From: Actinomycetota bacterium
GTDB taxonomy: Bacteria > Actinomycetota > Thermoleophilia > Solirubrobacterales > Thermoleophilaceae
NCBI GenBank assembly: GCA_005885165.1
Contig: VAXR01000025.1
Location: 1-38,293 of the forward strand
Direction of reading: 5' to 3'
Length of the DNA stretch: 38,293 nucleotides
Of the stretch, positions 23,235 to 31,548 are shown piece after piece (position 1 is the stretch's first letter; every line of letters begins with the position of its first letter). Under the pieces are notes generated by a model that made no database searches, was not told the DNA's origin, and saw nothing but the letters and a program-made list of their open reading frames with translations. The position numbers were made by a program, and so were the translations under genes.

Positions 23235-24184
23235 GGGCGTCCGGCCGCATCGGCGTCTGCCTCGCGGCGGCGGCCACGCTTGCGCTCCTTTGCGCGGGGT
23301 CGGCGTCGGCGGCAAATCAGCGCGAACCCGCGCTAAGGACCCGAGCGAGGGCACTGCAGCGGGCGCTGCAGTGCCCTCGCAGGCTCCACCGCGGCGGGCG
23401 CCGCAACGCGGTGGACACCTGGAGCTGGAGCTACGAGCGCGCCCTGCCGGCCGCCGGCTTCACGGTGTGCACCGTGCGCCTCCCCGATGACGCGCTCGGC
23501 GACATCCAGACCGCGAGCGAGTACGTCGTGTACGCGGTTCGCCGTATGGCCAGCCTGACCGGTCGGAAGGTCGACGTGATCGGCCACAGCCAGGGCACGC
23601 TCGAGCCGCGCTGGGCGATCCGCTGGTGGCCGCGAAGCGTACGGCCGCGCGTTGACGACTACATCTCACTCGCCGGCCCGCACCACGGCGTGGTCGGCGC
23701 CGACGCATGCGTGGCGAGCGGTAACTGCTGGCCGGCCGTCTGGCAGATGGCTTCGCACTCGCACTTCCTCGCGGCGCTGAACTCCGTTGACGAGACGCCG
23801 GGGGCGATCTCGTACACGAGCATCTTCAGCGACACCGACGAGCTCGTGCAGCCGTCGGAGCCCGTGCCGACGGCCGCCCTGCGCGGCGCCTCGAACGTCC
23901 GCGTCCAGGACGTCTGTCCCGGGCGACCCGTGCACCACGTCGGCGAGCTCGACGACGGCGTGGTGTGGGCGGTGGTGATCGACGCGCTGACGCATCCGGG
24001 GCCGGCGAAGGTCTCCCGGCTGCCGGGGGACGTGTGCACCCGCCAGCTGGTCCCCGGCGAGACCTATCAGAGCGCCTTCAACGGCAACTTTGCGCTCTAC
24101 TCCCACGCCGCCGAGGCCTTCGAGCGCCACCCGGGCGTTCGGTCGGAGCCGCCGCTCAGGCCCTACGCCCGCGGGCACGGCTGA
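23228..24184 (+). CDS. Secreted class 2 lipase-like hydrolase, apparently missing its oxyanion segment
   Basis: A 318-residue exported protein: signal peptide MLRASGRIGVCLAAAATLAL ending near SASAANQ. The fold of class 2 (Pfam Lipase_2-like) lipases is recognisable: TWSWSYERALPAAGFTVCTV, then DIQTASEYVVYAVRRM and the nucleophile GHSQGTLEPRWAIRWWP (Ser121). Asp204 is in FSDTDELVQPS and a His236/237 in RPVHHVGEL. In relatives I recall, a strand like PVLLVHGT lies between the CP motif and the WSWNY motif. Here CPRRLHRGGRRNAVDTWSW passes directly, so roughly 10-15 residues are absent in frame. Activity is therefore doubtful. A perfect inverted repeat sits in this region. Start GTG 23228 (or TTG 23231) overlaps the upstream stop. 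Confidence 0.75.
   Translation: MLRASGRIGVCLAAAATLALLCAGSASAANQREPALRTRARALQRALQCPRRLHRGGRRNAVDTWSWSYERALPAAGFTVCTVRLPDDALGDIQTASEYVVYAVRRMASLTGRKVDVIGHSQGTLEPRWAIRWWPRSVRPRVDDYISLAGPHHGVVGADACVASGNCWPAVWQMASHSHFLAALNSVDETPGAISYTSIFSDTDELVQPSEPVPTAALRGASNVRVQDVCPGRPVHHVGELDDGVVWAVVIDALTHPGPAKVSRLPGDVCTRQLVPGETYQSAFNGNFALYSHAAEAFERHPGVRSEPPLRPYARGHG
23345..23380. repeat. Perfect 17-bp inverted repeat inside the lipase gene
   Basis: gcgagggcactgcagcg (23345-23361) and its exact reverse complement (23364-23380) are separated by gg. It encodes RARALQRALQCPR in the lipase. A second, 8-bp inverted repeat ccaccgcg/cgcggtgg (23386-23393/23407-23414) follows. Stems this long and perfect are rare in coding sequence. 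Confidence 0.9.
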
Positions 24185-24235
24185 GCCCGGCTCGCGACCC
24201 TCGGCTCCGGAACCCGATCTGCCACCCTGGGCGGG

Positions 24236-25339
24236 GTGCACGTTCTCGTCGGAGCCCTGGGCGCGGCGCTGATCCTGCTGAACCTCGCGGAGTTCTTCGT
24301 CGTGCTCGTGCTTCCGCGGCGCGTGAAGCGCGGCGTCCGGCTCGCGCGGCGGGTGTTCGCGATGACGTGGATCCCCGGACGGGCGCTGGCGCGCCGGCTC
24401 CCGGGGAGCGCCGGGGACAGCTTCCTCGGGATCCTCGGCCCGCTCGGCCTGTTCGGGATCGTGATCCTCTGGGCGTTAGGAGTGGTGGTCGGCTTCGCCG
24501 CGCTGCAATGGGCCGGCGGCTCGCACGTCGTGTCGCATGGCAGCGGCAGCTTCCTCGACGACCTCTACTTCAGCGGGGGCGCGTTCCTCAGCGCCTCGAG
24601 CGGGGTTGCGCCTCACACCGCGTTCTCCAAGGTCGTAATGCTCGGCGAGGCCGCGACCGGCCTGATGATCCTCTTCATCGTGATCGGCTACCTGCCGGCT
24701 CTCTACGACTCCTTTTCGCGCCGGGAGGTCGTGGTGTCGCAGCTCGACCCGCGCGCCGGATCGCCGCCGAGCGCCGGCGCCATCCTGATGCGCTCCGCCG
24801 ACCGCGGCGGCTGGGAGGAGATCGCGACATACCTCGGCGAGTGGGACAACTGGGCGGCCGAGCTGATGGAGACGCATCTCTCCTACCCGATCCTCGGGTA
24901 CTACCGCTCGCAGCACCTCAATCAGAGCTGGCTGGCCGCGTTGACAACCGTCGTCGACACCTCCGCGTTCGCGATGGCCACCGCGCCCGCTCCCGCCGCG
25001 CACGCGGGCGAGCTCACGTTCGCCATCGGCCGCCACGCGCTGGCCGACCTGGCCTACACCTTCCGGGTCACCCCACACTCGCCCGCGGATGACCGCCTGC
25101 CCGATGCCGTCCTGCACGAGCTGTGCAGCGAGCTCGCGGAGCGAGACCTCGAGCTGACCGACGAGGAGTCGGCGCGCATGCGGCTCACCGAGCTGCGCCG
25201 CACGTACGAGCCGTACGCGAATGCGCTCGCCGAGCACCTGGCCGTGAACCTGCCGTCGTGGATGCCGGCAGGCGATGCCCAGCGCAACTGGGAGGCGGCG
25301 CTGTGGCAGTCGCGGCGCGCGGTCAGGTCGCTGCCGTGA
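24236..25339 (+). CDS. Ion-channel-like membrane protein without a canonical K+ filter
   Basis: A 367-residue protein. An N-terminal helix (about 2-25) and a second (about 57-87) are followed by a pore-like region and a final helix (about 125-150). The segment YFSGGAFLSASSGVAPHT and then VMLGEAATGLMILFIVIGYL has the layout of the two-helix potassium channel pore. The TVGYG selectivity filter is replaced by SASSGVAPH, so potassium selectivity is not supported. The soluble C-terminal 210 residues are helical (WEEIATYLGEWDNWAAELME) with no RCK nucleotide motif. GTG at 24236 is preceded only by a G-rich run. Its 3' end overlaps the convergent GMC gene by 17 nt. It is most likely a channel-derived membrane protein of unknown function. 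Confidence 0.65.
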   Translation: MHVLVGALGAALILLNLAEFFVVLVLPRRVKRGVRLARRVFAMTWIPGRALARRLPGSAGDSFLGILGPLGLFGIVILWALGVVVGFAALQWAGGSHVVSHGSGSFLDDLYFSGGAFLSASSGVAPHTAFSKVVMLGEAATGLMILFIVIGYLPALYDSFSRREVVVSQLDPRAGSPPSAGAILMRSADRGGWEEIATYLGEWDNWAAELMETHLSYPILGYYRSQHLNQSWLAALTTVVDTSAFAMATAPAPAAHAGELTFAIGRHALADLAYTFRVTPHSPADDRLPDAVLHELCSELAERDLELTDEESARMRLTELRRTYEPYANALAEHLAVNLPSWMPAGDAQRNWEAALWQSRRAVRSLP

Positions 25340-26957
25340 CCTGAGCCGGCTCGGCGGCCTCGACCTCCGCCGGCGAGAGCGGCTCGCGGCCCAGGATCAG
25401 GTCGGCGGCGCGCTCGGCGATCATGATCGTCGGCGCGTTGGTGTTGCCGCTCGTGATGCGCGGCATCGACGAGGCGTCGACGACGCGCAGCGCCTCGACG
25501 CCGCGCACGCGCAGCTCCGGGTCGAGCACGCCGCCGTCCTCGTCCCCCATCCGGCAGGTGCACGAGGGGTGGTAGGTGTGCTGGAGCTCCGCGCGCAGCC
25601 AGGCCTCCACCTGCTCGTCGCTGCGCACGCCCGGCCCCGGATCGAGGTTGCGGACGGCGGCCTTGGCCAGCGGCCCGGTCTCCGCGATCTCGCGCGCGAG
25701 CCGCACCGCCGCGACCATCGCGCGCATCTCCGCCGGATCCTGGAACCAGCCGAGGTGGATGGCGGGCGGGTCGTGCGGGTCGGGCGAGCGCAGGCGGACT
25801 TCCCCCTCGCTCACCGGACGGACGAACGACGGCCCCAGCGTGAACGCGTGCCCGGGGTAGGCGCGGAAGCCGTTGTCGAAGTAGTACGCCGCGCCGAAGA
25901 GGAGCTGGAAGTCGGGCCACGGGGCGTCGTCTGCGACGCGCACGTGCGCGCCCGCCTCGGCCACGTTCGAGCTGAGCTTGCCGCGCCCGCGACCGACGAT
26001 GTACTGGACGAGGTACTTGGGGTTGGTCGCGTCGAAGAGCGTGACCGTGTCGCGGCACTCGTAGGTGGTGGTCGCGAGCGGGTGGTCCTGGAGGTGCGAC
26101 CCGACGTGCGCGTTGTCCACGATCGGCTCGACGCCGACCTCGCGCAGGTGATCTGCCGGGCCGACGCCGGACAGCATGAGGAGCTGCGGCGAGTTGTATG
26201 CGCCCGCGGAGACGATCACCTCGCGGTCGGCCCGCGCCGTGCGAGCCGATCCCTCGACCTCGTACTCGACCCCGGTCGCGCGCCCAGAGTCGATAAGCAC
26301 GCGGCGGACGGTCGCCCCGGTCTGGAGCTCGAGGCGTGGACGGTCCTTGACCGGGTGGAGGAACGCATCCGCCGCGCTCCAGCGCCGGCCGCGCTTCTGC
26401 GTGAGCTGCATCATCCCGGCGCCGTCCTGGGAGGCGCCGTTGAAGTCGTCGGTCGCGCGGATGCCGACCTCGCCTGCCGACTCGACGAAGAGCGGCGCTA
26501 GCGTGCTGCTCCAGACCGGATCGGCCACGTTCAGCTCGCCGCCCTGGGAGTGGTACGCGTTCTGGATGCGCTCGTTGTGCTCGGAGCGCTTGAAGTACGG
26601 CAGGACCTCGCGGTAGCTCCATCCGGGCGCGCTGTTCGCGGCCCAGCCGTCGAAGTCGCCGCGGTTTCCGCGGATGTAGATCATGGCGTTCATCGAGCTC
26701 GAGCCGCCGAGCGAGCGCCCGCGCGGCAGGTACATCGAGCGGCCGATGAGGCTCTCCTCGGGCTCCGACGTGTAGTTCCAGTCGAGGTCCGTCCGGAACT
26801 GCTTGGCGAATCCGACCGGTATCCGGATGTTCATCTTGCGGTCGGAGCCGCCGGCCTCCAGCAGGAGCACCCGGACTCCCGGCTCGGCGCTGAGGCGGTT
26901 GGCGAGCACGCAGCCGGCGGAGCCGGCGCCGACGATCACGTAGTCGTAGCTCTCCAT
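25323..26957 (-). CDS. GMC oxidoreductase, choline dehydrogenase-like
   Basis: A 544-residue FAD enzyme of the choline dehydrogenase/alcohol dehydrogenase branch. N-terminal FAD loop YVIVGAGSAGCVLANRLSA; GMC signature 1 PRGRSLGGSSSMNAMIYIRG near residue 80; signature 2 VSAGAYNSPQLLMLSGVGP near residue 250. The active-site His is in HPSCTCRMG (around residue 460) and the partner Asn in NTNAPTIMIAERAADLILG. The full length is normal. The alcohol substrate is unknown; choline is not implied because no betaine aldehyde dehydrogenase is nearby. It differs from the first GMC gene (no Cys cluster). ATG at 26957 follows gagg, with TAGCGT 11 nt before it. It lies 30 nt after the antiporter gene on the same strand. 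Confidence 0.92.
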   Translation of the reverse strand: MESYDYVIVGAGSAGCVLANRLSAEPGVRVLLLEAGGSDRKMNIRIPVGFAKQFRTDLDWNYTSEPEESLIGRSMYLPRGRSLGGSSSMNAMIYIRGNRGDFDGWAANSAPGWSYREVLPYFKRSEHNERIQNAYHSQGGELNVADPVWSSTLAPLFVESAGEVGIRATDDFNGASQDGAGMMQLTQKRGRRWSAADAFLHPVKDRPRLELQTGATVRRVLIDSGRATGVEYEVEGSARTARADREVIVSAGAYNSPQLLMLSGVGPADHLREVGVEPIVDNAHVGSHLQDHPLATTTYECRDTVTLFDATNPKYLVQYIVGRGRGKLSSNVAEAGAHVRVADDAPWPDFQLLFGAAYYFDNGFRAYPGHAFTLGPSFVRPVSEGEVRLRSPDPHDPPAIHLGWFQDPAEMRAMVAAVRLAREIAETGPLAKAAVRNLDPGPGVRSDEQVEAWLRAELQHTYHPSCTCRMGDEDGGVLDPELRVRGVEALRVVDASSMPRITSGNTNAPTIMIAERAADLILGREPLSPAEVEAAEPAQVTAAT

Positions 26958-26987
26958 CCTCGGTGCGGACGCTACACCCTTGGATCC

Positions 26988-28571
26988 TCAGATCTCAAGC
27001 CGCGACTCCTCGAGATCGAGCTCGCGTATCACGCGGTTCATCACCTCGTTCGAGATCTCGCGCTCGTCTCGCAGGCGCACGAGCGAATCGCGCTGCGCCG
27101 CCAGCACGCTCTGCACCATCTGCTGGTAGGCGAGCGAGCGGTCCTCGTAGCCGTCGTCCTCGATCTTCCCGGCGCGCGCAGCCAAGCGCCGCTTGCGGTA
27201 CTCGTAGGCGCGGCGCATCCGGTCGACGCTGTCGTCGCGCGTCCACTCCTCCTCCGCCAGCGCGTCGATCTGGGCGAGCGCGGCCTTGGTCGCTATGAGG
27301 CGCGCGCGCAGCTCCTCGTCCGACTCGCTCTCGTCGGCCGTCACGCCTAGGGCGCGGATGACGGCCGGAAGGGTCAAGCCCTGGAGGATGAGCGTGGCGA
27401 AGATGACGGCGAAGGTGAGGAAGATCAGCAGGTTGCGGTCGCGGAACGGTGCGCCCGCGTGCGTGTGCAGCGGCAGCGCCAGCGCGGCGGCAAGCGACAC
27501 CGCCCCGCGCATGCCGCTCCAGGCGACGACGAATCGCGGACGCGCCCCGACGCGGCGCTGGCGCTGGCTCTCGCGCCGGTCGATCGCGCGGATCAGATAC
27601 GGGACGGTGAAGAACCAAACCAGCCGTATCACGATCACGACGGCGCTGACGGCGGCTGCGTACCCCGCGAGCGTCGCGGCGGACGTGCCGCCGAGCCCGT
27701 TCACGACCTGGCGCAGCTGCAGGCCCACGAGGACGAACAGCGCGGCGTTCAGCAGGAAGTCGAGGATGTCCCAGACCATGAAGCCCTGCAGGCGCGTGCG
27801 GGGCGCGATGATGCTCGGGCCCTTGATGCCCATGTAGATGCCGGCGGTCACGGCGGCGAGGACCCCGGAGAGGCCGAGGGCGTCGGCGGGGATGAATGCC
27901 GCGTAGCCGCTGAGGAGTGAGATCGTGATGCTCACCTGGGCGTCGCTCGTCCGCTCGCGGATCCAGGCGATGGTCCAAGCGACCGCGAGCCCGATGGCGA
28001 TGCCGCCCGCCGCCCCGGCCACGAACTTGAGGCCGGCGTGCACCAGCGAGAAGCTGCTGCCGACCGCGGCGCCGACCGCAAGCCGGTAGGCGACCAGCGC
28101 GGTGGCGTCGTTGAAGAGGCCCTCGCCCTCGGCTGCGCTGATCAGGCGCCGCGGCACGTCGAGGCGCCGCATGATCGTGGCGGCCGCGAGGGGGTCGGTC
28201 GGGGATACGACGGCCCCCAACGCGAAGGCCGCCGCCCACGACAGGCCGCCGATCAGCGCGTGCGCGACGAGCGCGACCACGACCATCGTCGCGAGCACCA
28301 GCCCGACGGAGCTCAGCGTGATCCCGCGCAGGTTGGCGCGGATGTCGTTCAGGTTCGCGAAGAACGCTGCGCCGTAGAGGAGGGGCGGCAGGAAGACGAC
28401 GAGCACGACGTTCGGATTGAGCTTCACCTCGGGGAGCCCCGGCACGAAGCCGAACAGGGCCCCACCGACGACCAGGACCATCGGGTAGGGGATCGCGAGC
28501 CGGCGCGCGAGCGCGCTGAGGCCGGCCACGGCGACCAGCAGTCCGGCGATTAGAAGCTCTGCCTGTCCCAT
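26988..28571 (-). CDS. CPA1-family Na+/H+ antiporter (NhaP-like)
   Basis: A 527-residue membrane transporter that should exchange sodium (or potassium) for protons. About twelve hydrophobic helices span residues 1-410. Family marks: VSPTDPLAAATIMRRL, then GEGLFNDATALVAYRLA with the ion-binding Asn-Asp, and VVAWSGMRGAVSLAAALALP. The cytosolic C-terminal region (about 415-527) is highly charged and helical (RLIATKAALAQIDALAEEEW), as in NhaP-type proteins with a regulatory tail. The ORF track extends the frame to 29660 into tadA; ATG at 28571, MGQAELLIAG, is the natural start. It is divergent from tadA (66-bp gap). The GMC gene follows it and could share its transcript. Confidence 0.9.
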   Translation of the reverse strand: MGQAELLIAGLLVAVAGLSALARRLAIPYPMVLVVGGALFGFVPGLPEVKLNPNVVLVVFLPPLLYGAAFFANLNDIRANLRGITLSSVGLVLATMVVVALVAHALIGGLSWAAAFALGAVVSPTDPLAAATIMRRLDVPRRLISAAEGEGLFNDATALVAYRLAVGAAVGSSFSLVHAGLKFVAGAAGGIAIGLAVAWTIAWIRERTSDAQVSITISLLSGYAAFIPADALGLSGVLAAVTAGIYMGIKGPSIIAPRTRLQGFMVWDILDFLLNAALFVLVGLQLRQVVNGLGGTSAATLAGYAAAVSAVVIVIRLVWFFTVPYLIRAIDRRESQRQRRVGARPRFVVAWSGMRGAVSLAAALALPLHTHAGAPFRDRNLLIFLTFAVIFATLILQGLTLPAVIRALGVTADESESDEELRARLIATKAALAQIDALAEEEWTRDDSVDRMRRAYEYRKRRLAARAGKIEDDGYEDRSLAYQQMVQSVLAAQRDSLVRLRDEREISNEVMNRVIRELDLEESRLEI

Positions 28572-28584
28572 TGCTGTTGAAAGT

Positions 28585-28596
28585 GTGGCGCGCCAC
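28585..28596. promoter_or_regulatory. 12-bp palindrome between antiporter and tadA
   Basis: gtggcgcgccac is a perfect palindrome in the 66-bp divergent gap. It could be an operator for either gene; short GC palindromes also arise by chance here. No -10 element is clear. Confidence 0.3.
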
Positions 28597-28637
28597 GGTC
28601 CGGGGCGAACCTCGGGCGTCCCGGCACTTCTCGCTTC

Positions 28638-29837
28638 GTGGACCCGCTCGAGCAGCTCGCCGAGGCGCTCCGGCGCCGGCTGATCGAGCGCGCGCGGGAC
28701 GGCGCGGCGGCGGGCGCCGGCTCGGGTGGATCGCTGGTCGACGACGTCCGCGAGCTGGTCGACAGCGAGGCGCCGGCGCTTCCCGTCGACGAGCGCGAGG
28801 CGCTCACTGCGCGCGTCGTTCGGCTCGCCACCGGGCTGGGACCGCTCGAGCCGCTGCTGGCCGATCCCGCGGTCGACGAGGTGATGGTCAACGGACCGGG
28901 CGATGTCTACGTCGAGCGGTCGGGCCGCATCGAGCGCACCGGGCTGTCGTTTGGCGCGGAGGCCGAGCTCATGCACTCGATCGAGCGCGTGCTCGCGCCG
29001 CTCGGCCGCCGGGTGGACGAGGCCTCGCCGCTGTGCGACGCGCGGCTGCCGGACGGCTCCCGGGTCAACGTCGTGATCCCGCCGCTCGCGCTCGACGGTC
29101 CCTGCCTGACGATCAGGAAGTTCCGGACCATGGGGTTCTCGCTCGACGATCTCGTTGGGAACGGCACCCTGCCGCGCGGGTTGGCCGACTTCCTCGCGAG
29201 CTGCGTGGCCGCGCGTGCGGCGGTGCTCGTGAGCGGAGGCACCGGCTCGGGGAAGACGACCACGCTCGGCGCGCTGTCCGGCGCCATCCCCGACGGCGAG
29301 CGCATCGTGACCATCGAGGACGCCGCCGAGCTGCGGCTCCGCCAGCGGCACGTCGTGCGGCTCGAGTCGCGGCCGGCGAACGTGGAGGGGAGGGGGGAGG
29401 TGACGATCAGGCAGCTCGTGCGCAACGCGCTGCGGATGCGGCCCGACCGGATCGTGGTCGGCGAGGTGCGCGGCGCCGAGGCGCTCGACATGCTGATGGC
29501 CCTCAACACGGGCCACGAGGGCTCGCTGACCACCGTGCACGCGAATTCGCCCGAGGACGCGCTTCGGCGTGTCGAGACGCTGGCGCTGATGGCGGGCCTC
29601 GGTTTGCCACACCGGGCGGTGCGCGAGCAGGTCGCGGGCGCCCTGGACCTCGTGATCCATCAGGCCCGCGCGGCCGACGGCTCGCGGCGGGTCGAGTCGG
29701 TGGCGGAAGTCGTTCGAGCGCCCGGCGGCGCCGGGACGCGCGAGCTCTACCGGCTGCGGCGGGGGAGGCCGTTGTGGCGCCCGCCGGGAGGAGGCGAGCT
29801 GGCGGCGCGGCTCGAGCTCGTCGGGGCGGCGGCGTGA
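28638..29837 (+). CDS. tadA: Tad/Flp pilus assembly and secretion ATPase
   Basis: The hexameric ATPase (TadA/CpaF) powers pilin polymerisation at the inner membrane. Residues 1-60 are a helical N-terminal region. The N-domain of secretion ATPases follows: ADPAVDEVMVNGPGDVYVER in related form, then RLPDGSRVNVVIPPLALDGP and LTIRKFR. Walker A is SGGTGSGKTTTLGAL with Lys206; the Asp-box region is RIVTIEDAAELRL; Walker B and His-box regions are DRIVVGEVRGAEALDMLMAL and GHEGSLTTVHANS. Length 399 is normal for CpaF. GTG at 28638 is the first plausible start. tadB overlaps its stop by 4 nt. No TadZ/CpaE partner is next to it. Confidence 0.93.
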   Translation: MDPLEQLAEALRRRLIERARDGAAAGAGSGGSLVDDVRELVDSEAPALPVDEREALTARVVRLATGLGPLEPLLADPAVDEVMVNGPGDVYVERSGRIERTGLSFGAEAELMHSIERVLAPLGRRVDEASPLCDARLPDGSRVNVVIPPLALDGPCLTIRKFRTMGFSLDDLVGNGTLPRGLADFLASCVAARAAVLVSGGTGSGKTTTLGALSGAIPDGERIVTIEDAAELRLRQRHVVRLESRPANVEGRGEVTIRQLVRNALRMRPDRIVVGEVRGAEALDMLMALNTGHEGSLTTVHANSPEDALRRVETLALMAGLGLPHRAVREQVAGALDLVIHQARAADGSRRVESVAEVVRAPGGAGTRELYRLRRGRPLWRPPGGGELAARLELVGAAA

Positions 29838-30700
29838 CGCGGCTGCTTGTGCTCGGGTTTGCGGCCGGCGCGCTGGGCGCGGTTGGCGGCGTGCGTCTCG
29901 CCGGCGAGGCCGCCGCGGTCGTCCGCAGCCGCGCTCCGCGGCTCGCCGCGGGAGCCGCCGCGCTCGTCGACATCGTCCTGCGAGCCGGGCGCGAGGGGCG
30001 GGACCCCGGCGCCAGGGAGCGCCGCAGGCTGCTGGCGGCTGGCGCGCTGGCGGCCTTCGTCGCGGGCTGGCTGGTCCTTGGTCTCGTGCCGGCGATCGGC
30101 GTCGGGGCCGTGGGGCCGCTCGCGGTCTCCAGGGTCCTGCGCTCGGGACGGGAGCGGTACAGGCATGCGGTCGACCGCGGAGCGGCCTCGATGGCCGGCG
30201 CCCTCGCCGACGCGCTGACGGGCGGCCATTCGCTGCGTGGGGCGATCGTGGCAGCCGCGAGCGGTCTCGACGGCGAAGCGGGGGTCGAGCTCAGACGCGT
30301 CGCGAGCGAGCTTGCGCTCGGAGCGCGCACTGAGGACGCGCTCGAGGCGATGTGCGCGAGGGTGCGCTCGCACGGCGTCGACACCATCGTTGCCGCGAGC
30401 CTGCTGCAGCGTGGCGCGGGCGGCGACCTGGCCGGGCTGCTGCGGGAATGCGCGCGGGCGCTCGAGGATCACGCACGGCTGGAGCACGATGCTCGGGCCG
30501 CGACAGCGCAGGCCCGTTTCACGGGCGTGATCGTCGTCCTGCTGCCGCTCGGCGGCGCGCTGCTGGCCGAGCTCGCGAGCCCCGGTTACCTCGCGCATCT
30601 GGCCGGGTCCTTCCTTACCGCGTGGCTCGGTGGCCTGGCGCTCGTGATGCAGCTGGTCGCGGCGGTGCTGATACGCCGTCTCGGGCGGGTGCGGGTGTGA
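29834..30700 (+). CDS. tadB: Tad pilus inner-membrane platform protein TadB
   Basis: A 288-residue type II secretion F-like membrane protein. An N-terminal helix (about 4-20), a central pair (about 65-90) and a C-terminal pair (about 230-280) flank a cytosolic F domain: MAGALADALTGGHSLRGAIV, then ELRRVASELALGARTEDALE and LLQRGAGGDLAGLLRECARA. The role is to anchor TadA and the pilus in the membrane. The GTG start lies in the GTGA overlap with tadA; tadC overlaps its stop the same way. The ORF track's start at 28571 covers tadA in another frame and is rejected. Confidence 0.85.
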   Translation: MTRLLVLGFAAGALGAVGGVRLAGEAAAVVRSRAPRLAAGAAALVDIVLRAGREGRDPGARERRRLLAAGALAAFVAGWLVLGLVPAIGVGAVGPLAVSRVLRSGRERYRHAVDRGAASMAGALADALTGGHSLRGAIVAAASGLDGEAGVELRRVASELALGARTEDALEAMCARVRSHGVDTIVAASLLQRGAGGDLAGLLRECARALEDHARLEHDARAATAQARFTGVIVVLLPLGGALLAELASPGYLAHLAGSFLTAWLGGLALVMQLVAAVLIRRLGRVRV

Positions 30701-31548
30701 CCGGCGCGGCAGCGCTGGCGGGAATCGCAGGCGCTCTCGCGGTCGGCGGGCTTGGCACGTTGCGGGGTCCGCCCCAGCCGCGGGGCGACCGCGGTCCGCT
30801 CGCGATTCGGTTGATGGCGGCGGCTGGGCACCGGCTGCGGCCACTGGTGCGAGCTCGTGCGCCCGCCGGCCTCGCAGCGCGGATCGCAGCCGCTGGCGCG
30901 CCCGGGCGACTCGCGGTGCGCGAGGTGATGGCGGCGAAGCTCGGCGGGGCGCTCGCCGGCGCGCTGATCGCGGCGCTCCTCTCCGCGCCAGCTCCGGGGA
31001 GGCTCGGCATCTTGATCTCGCTTGCAGGCCCGGTAGCGGGCTTCCTCGCTCCCGACTGGTGGCTCGCCCGCCGAGCGCGCGAGCGAGCGCGCCGCGTGCG
31101 GCGGGACCTCCCCGCGCTGCTCGACCTCCTGCGCGTGTCGATCGAGGCCGGCCTTTCGCCGGTCGCGGCGCTCGCCGCGGTCGGGGAACGTGCCGCGGGC
31201 CCGCTCGCGGACGAGTGGCGCGGGGTGGGGCGGGAGGTGGAGCTGGGCGTCGTCCTCGAGGACGCGCTTGGCAGGACCGCGCACCGGTTGCCGCTACCGG
31301 AGGTGAGTGCGCTCCACGCGGCGCTCATGCGCGCGGCACGGCACGGCGCACCGCTGTCGGCGACGCTTGCGGCACAGGCGCGCGACGCCCGCCTGGCCCG
31401 CCGGCGAGCGATCGAGGAGGAGGCGGCGCGTGCTGGACCCAAGATCCAGCTGGTGGTCGCGCTGCTTCTGGTGCCGTCGGTCTTGCTTGTGGTCGCCGCG
31501 GCGCTGGCGGCCGCGTTCCTGGGGGGTGGGGGGTTGCCGGTGGGCTAG
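30697..31548 (+). CDS. tadC: Tad pilus inner-membrane platform protein TadC
   Basis: A 283-residue protein that partners TadB in the pilus base. Hydrophobic segments occur at about 4-20, 80-115 and 250-278. The F domain reads RRDLPALLDLLRVSIEAGLS, then AALAAVGERAAG and GVVLEDALGRTAHRLPLPEV, finishing with MRAARHGAPLSATLAAQA and IEEEAARAGPKIQLVVAL. GTG at 30697 lies in the GTGA overlap with tadB. No pilin, TadE/F, prepilin peptidase or TadZ gene follows; the next genes belong to the cell-wall cluster after a 450-bp non-coding stretch. The operon here is therefore only the motor and platform. Confidence 0.85.
   Translation: MTGAAALAGIAGALAVGGLGTLRGPPQPRGDRGPLAIRLMAAAGHRLRPLVRARAPAGLAARIAAAGAPGRLAVREVMAAKLGGALAGALIAALLSAPAPGRLGILISLAGPVAGFLAPDWWLARRARERARRVRRDLPALLDLLRVSIEAGLSPVAALAAVGERAAGPLADEWRGVGREVELGVVLEDALGRTAHRLPLPEVSALHAALMRAARHGAPLSATLAAQARDARLARRRAIEEEAARAGPKIQLVVALLLVPSVLLVVAAALAAAFLGGGGLPVG

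Noticed and set aside
28572-29660. N-terminal extension of the antiporter ORF to 890 aa
   Set aside because: The added part is antisense to tadA and lacks hydrophobic or conserved sequence.
28571-29833. N-terminal extension of the tadB ORF to 709 aa
   Set aside because: It is the tadA gene read in another frame; GTG at 29834 with 4-nt overlap is the real start.
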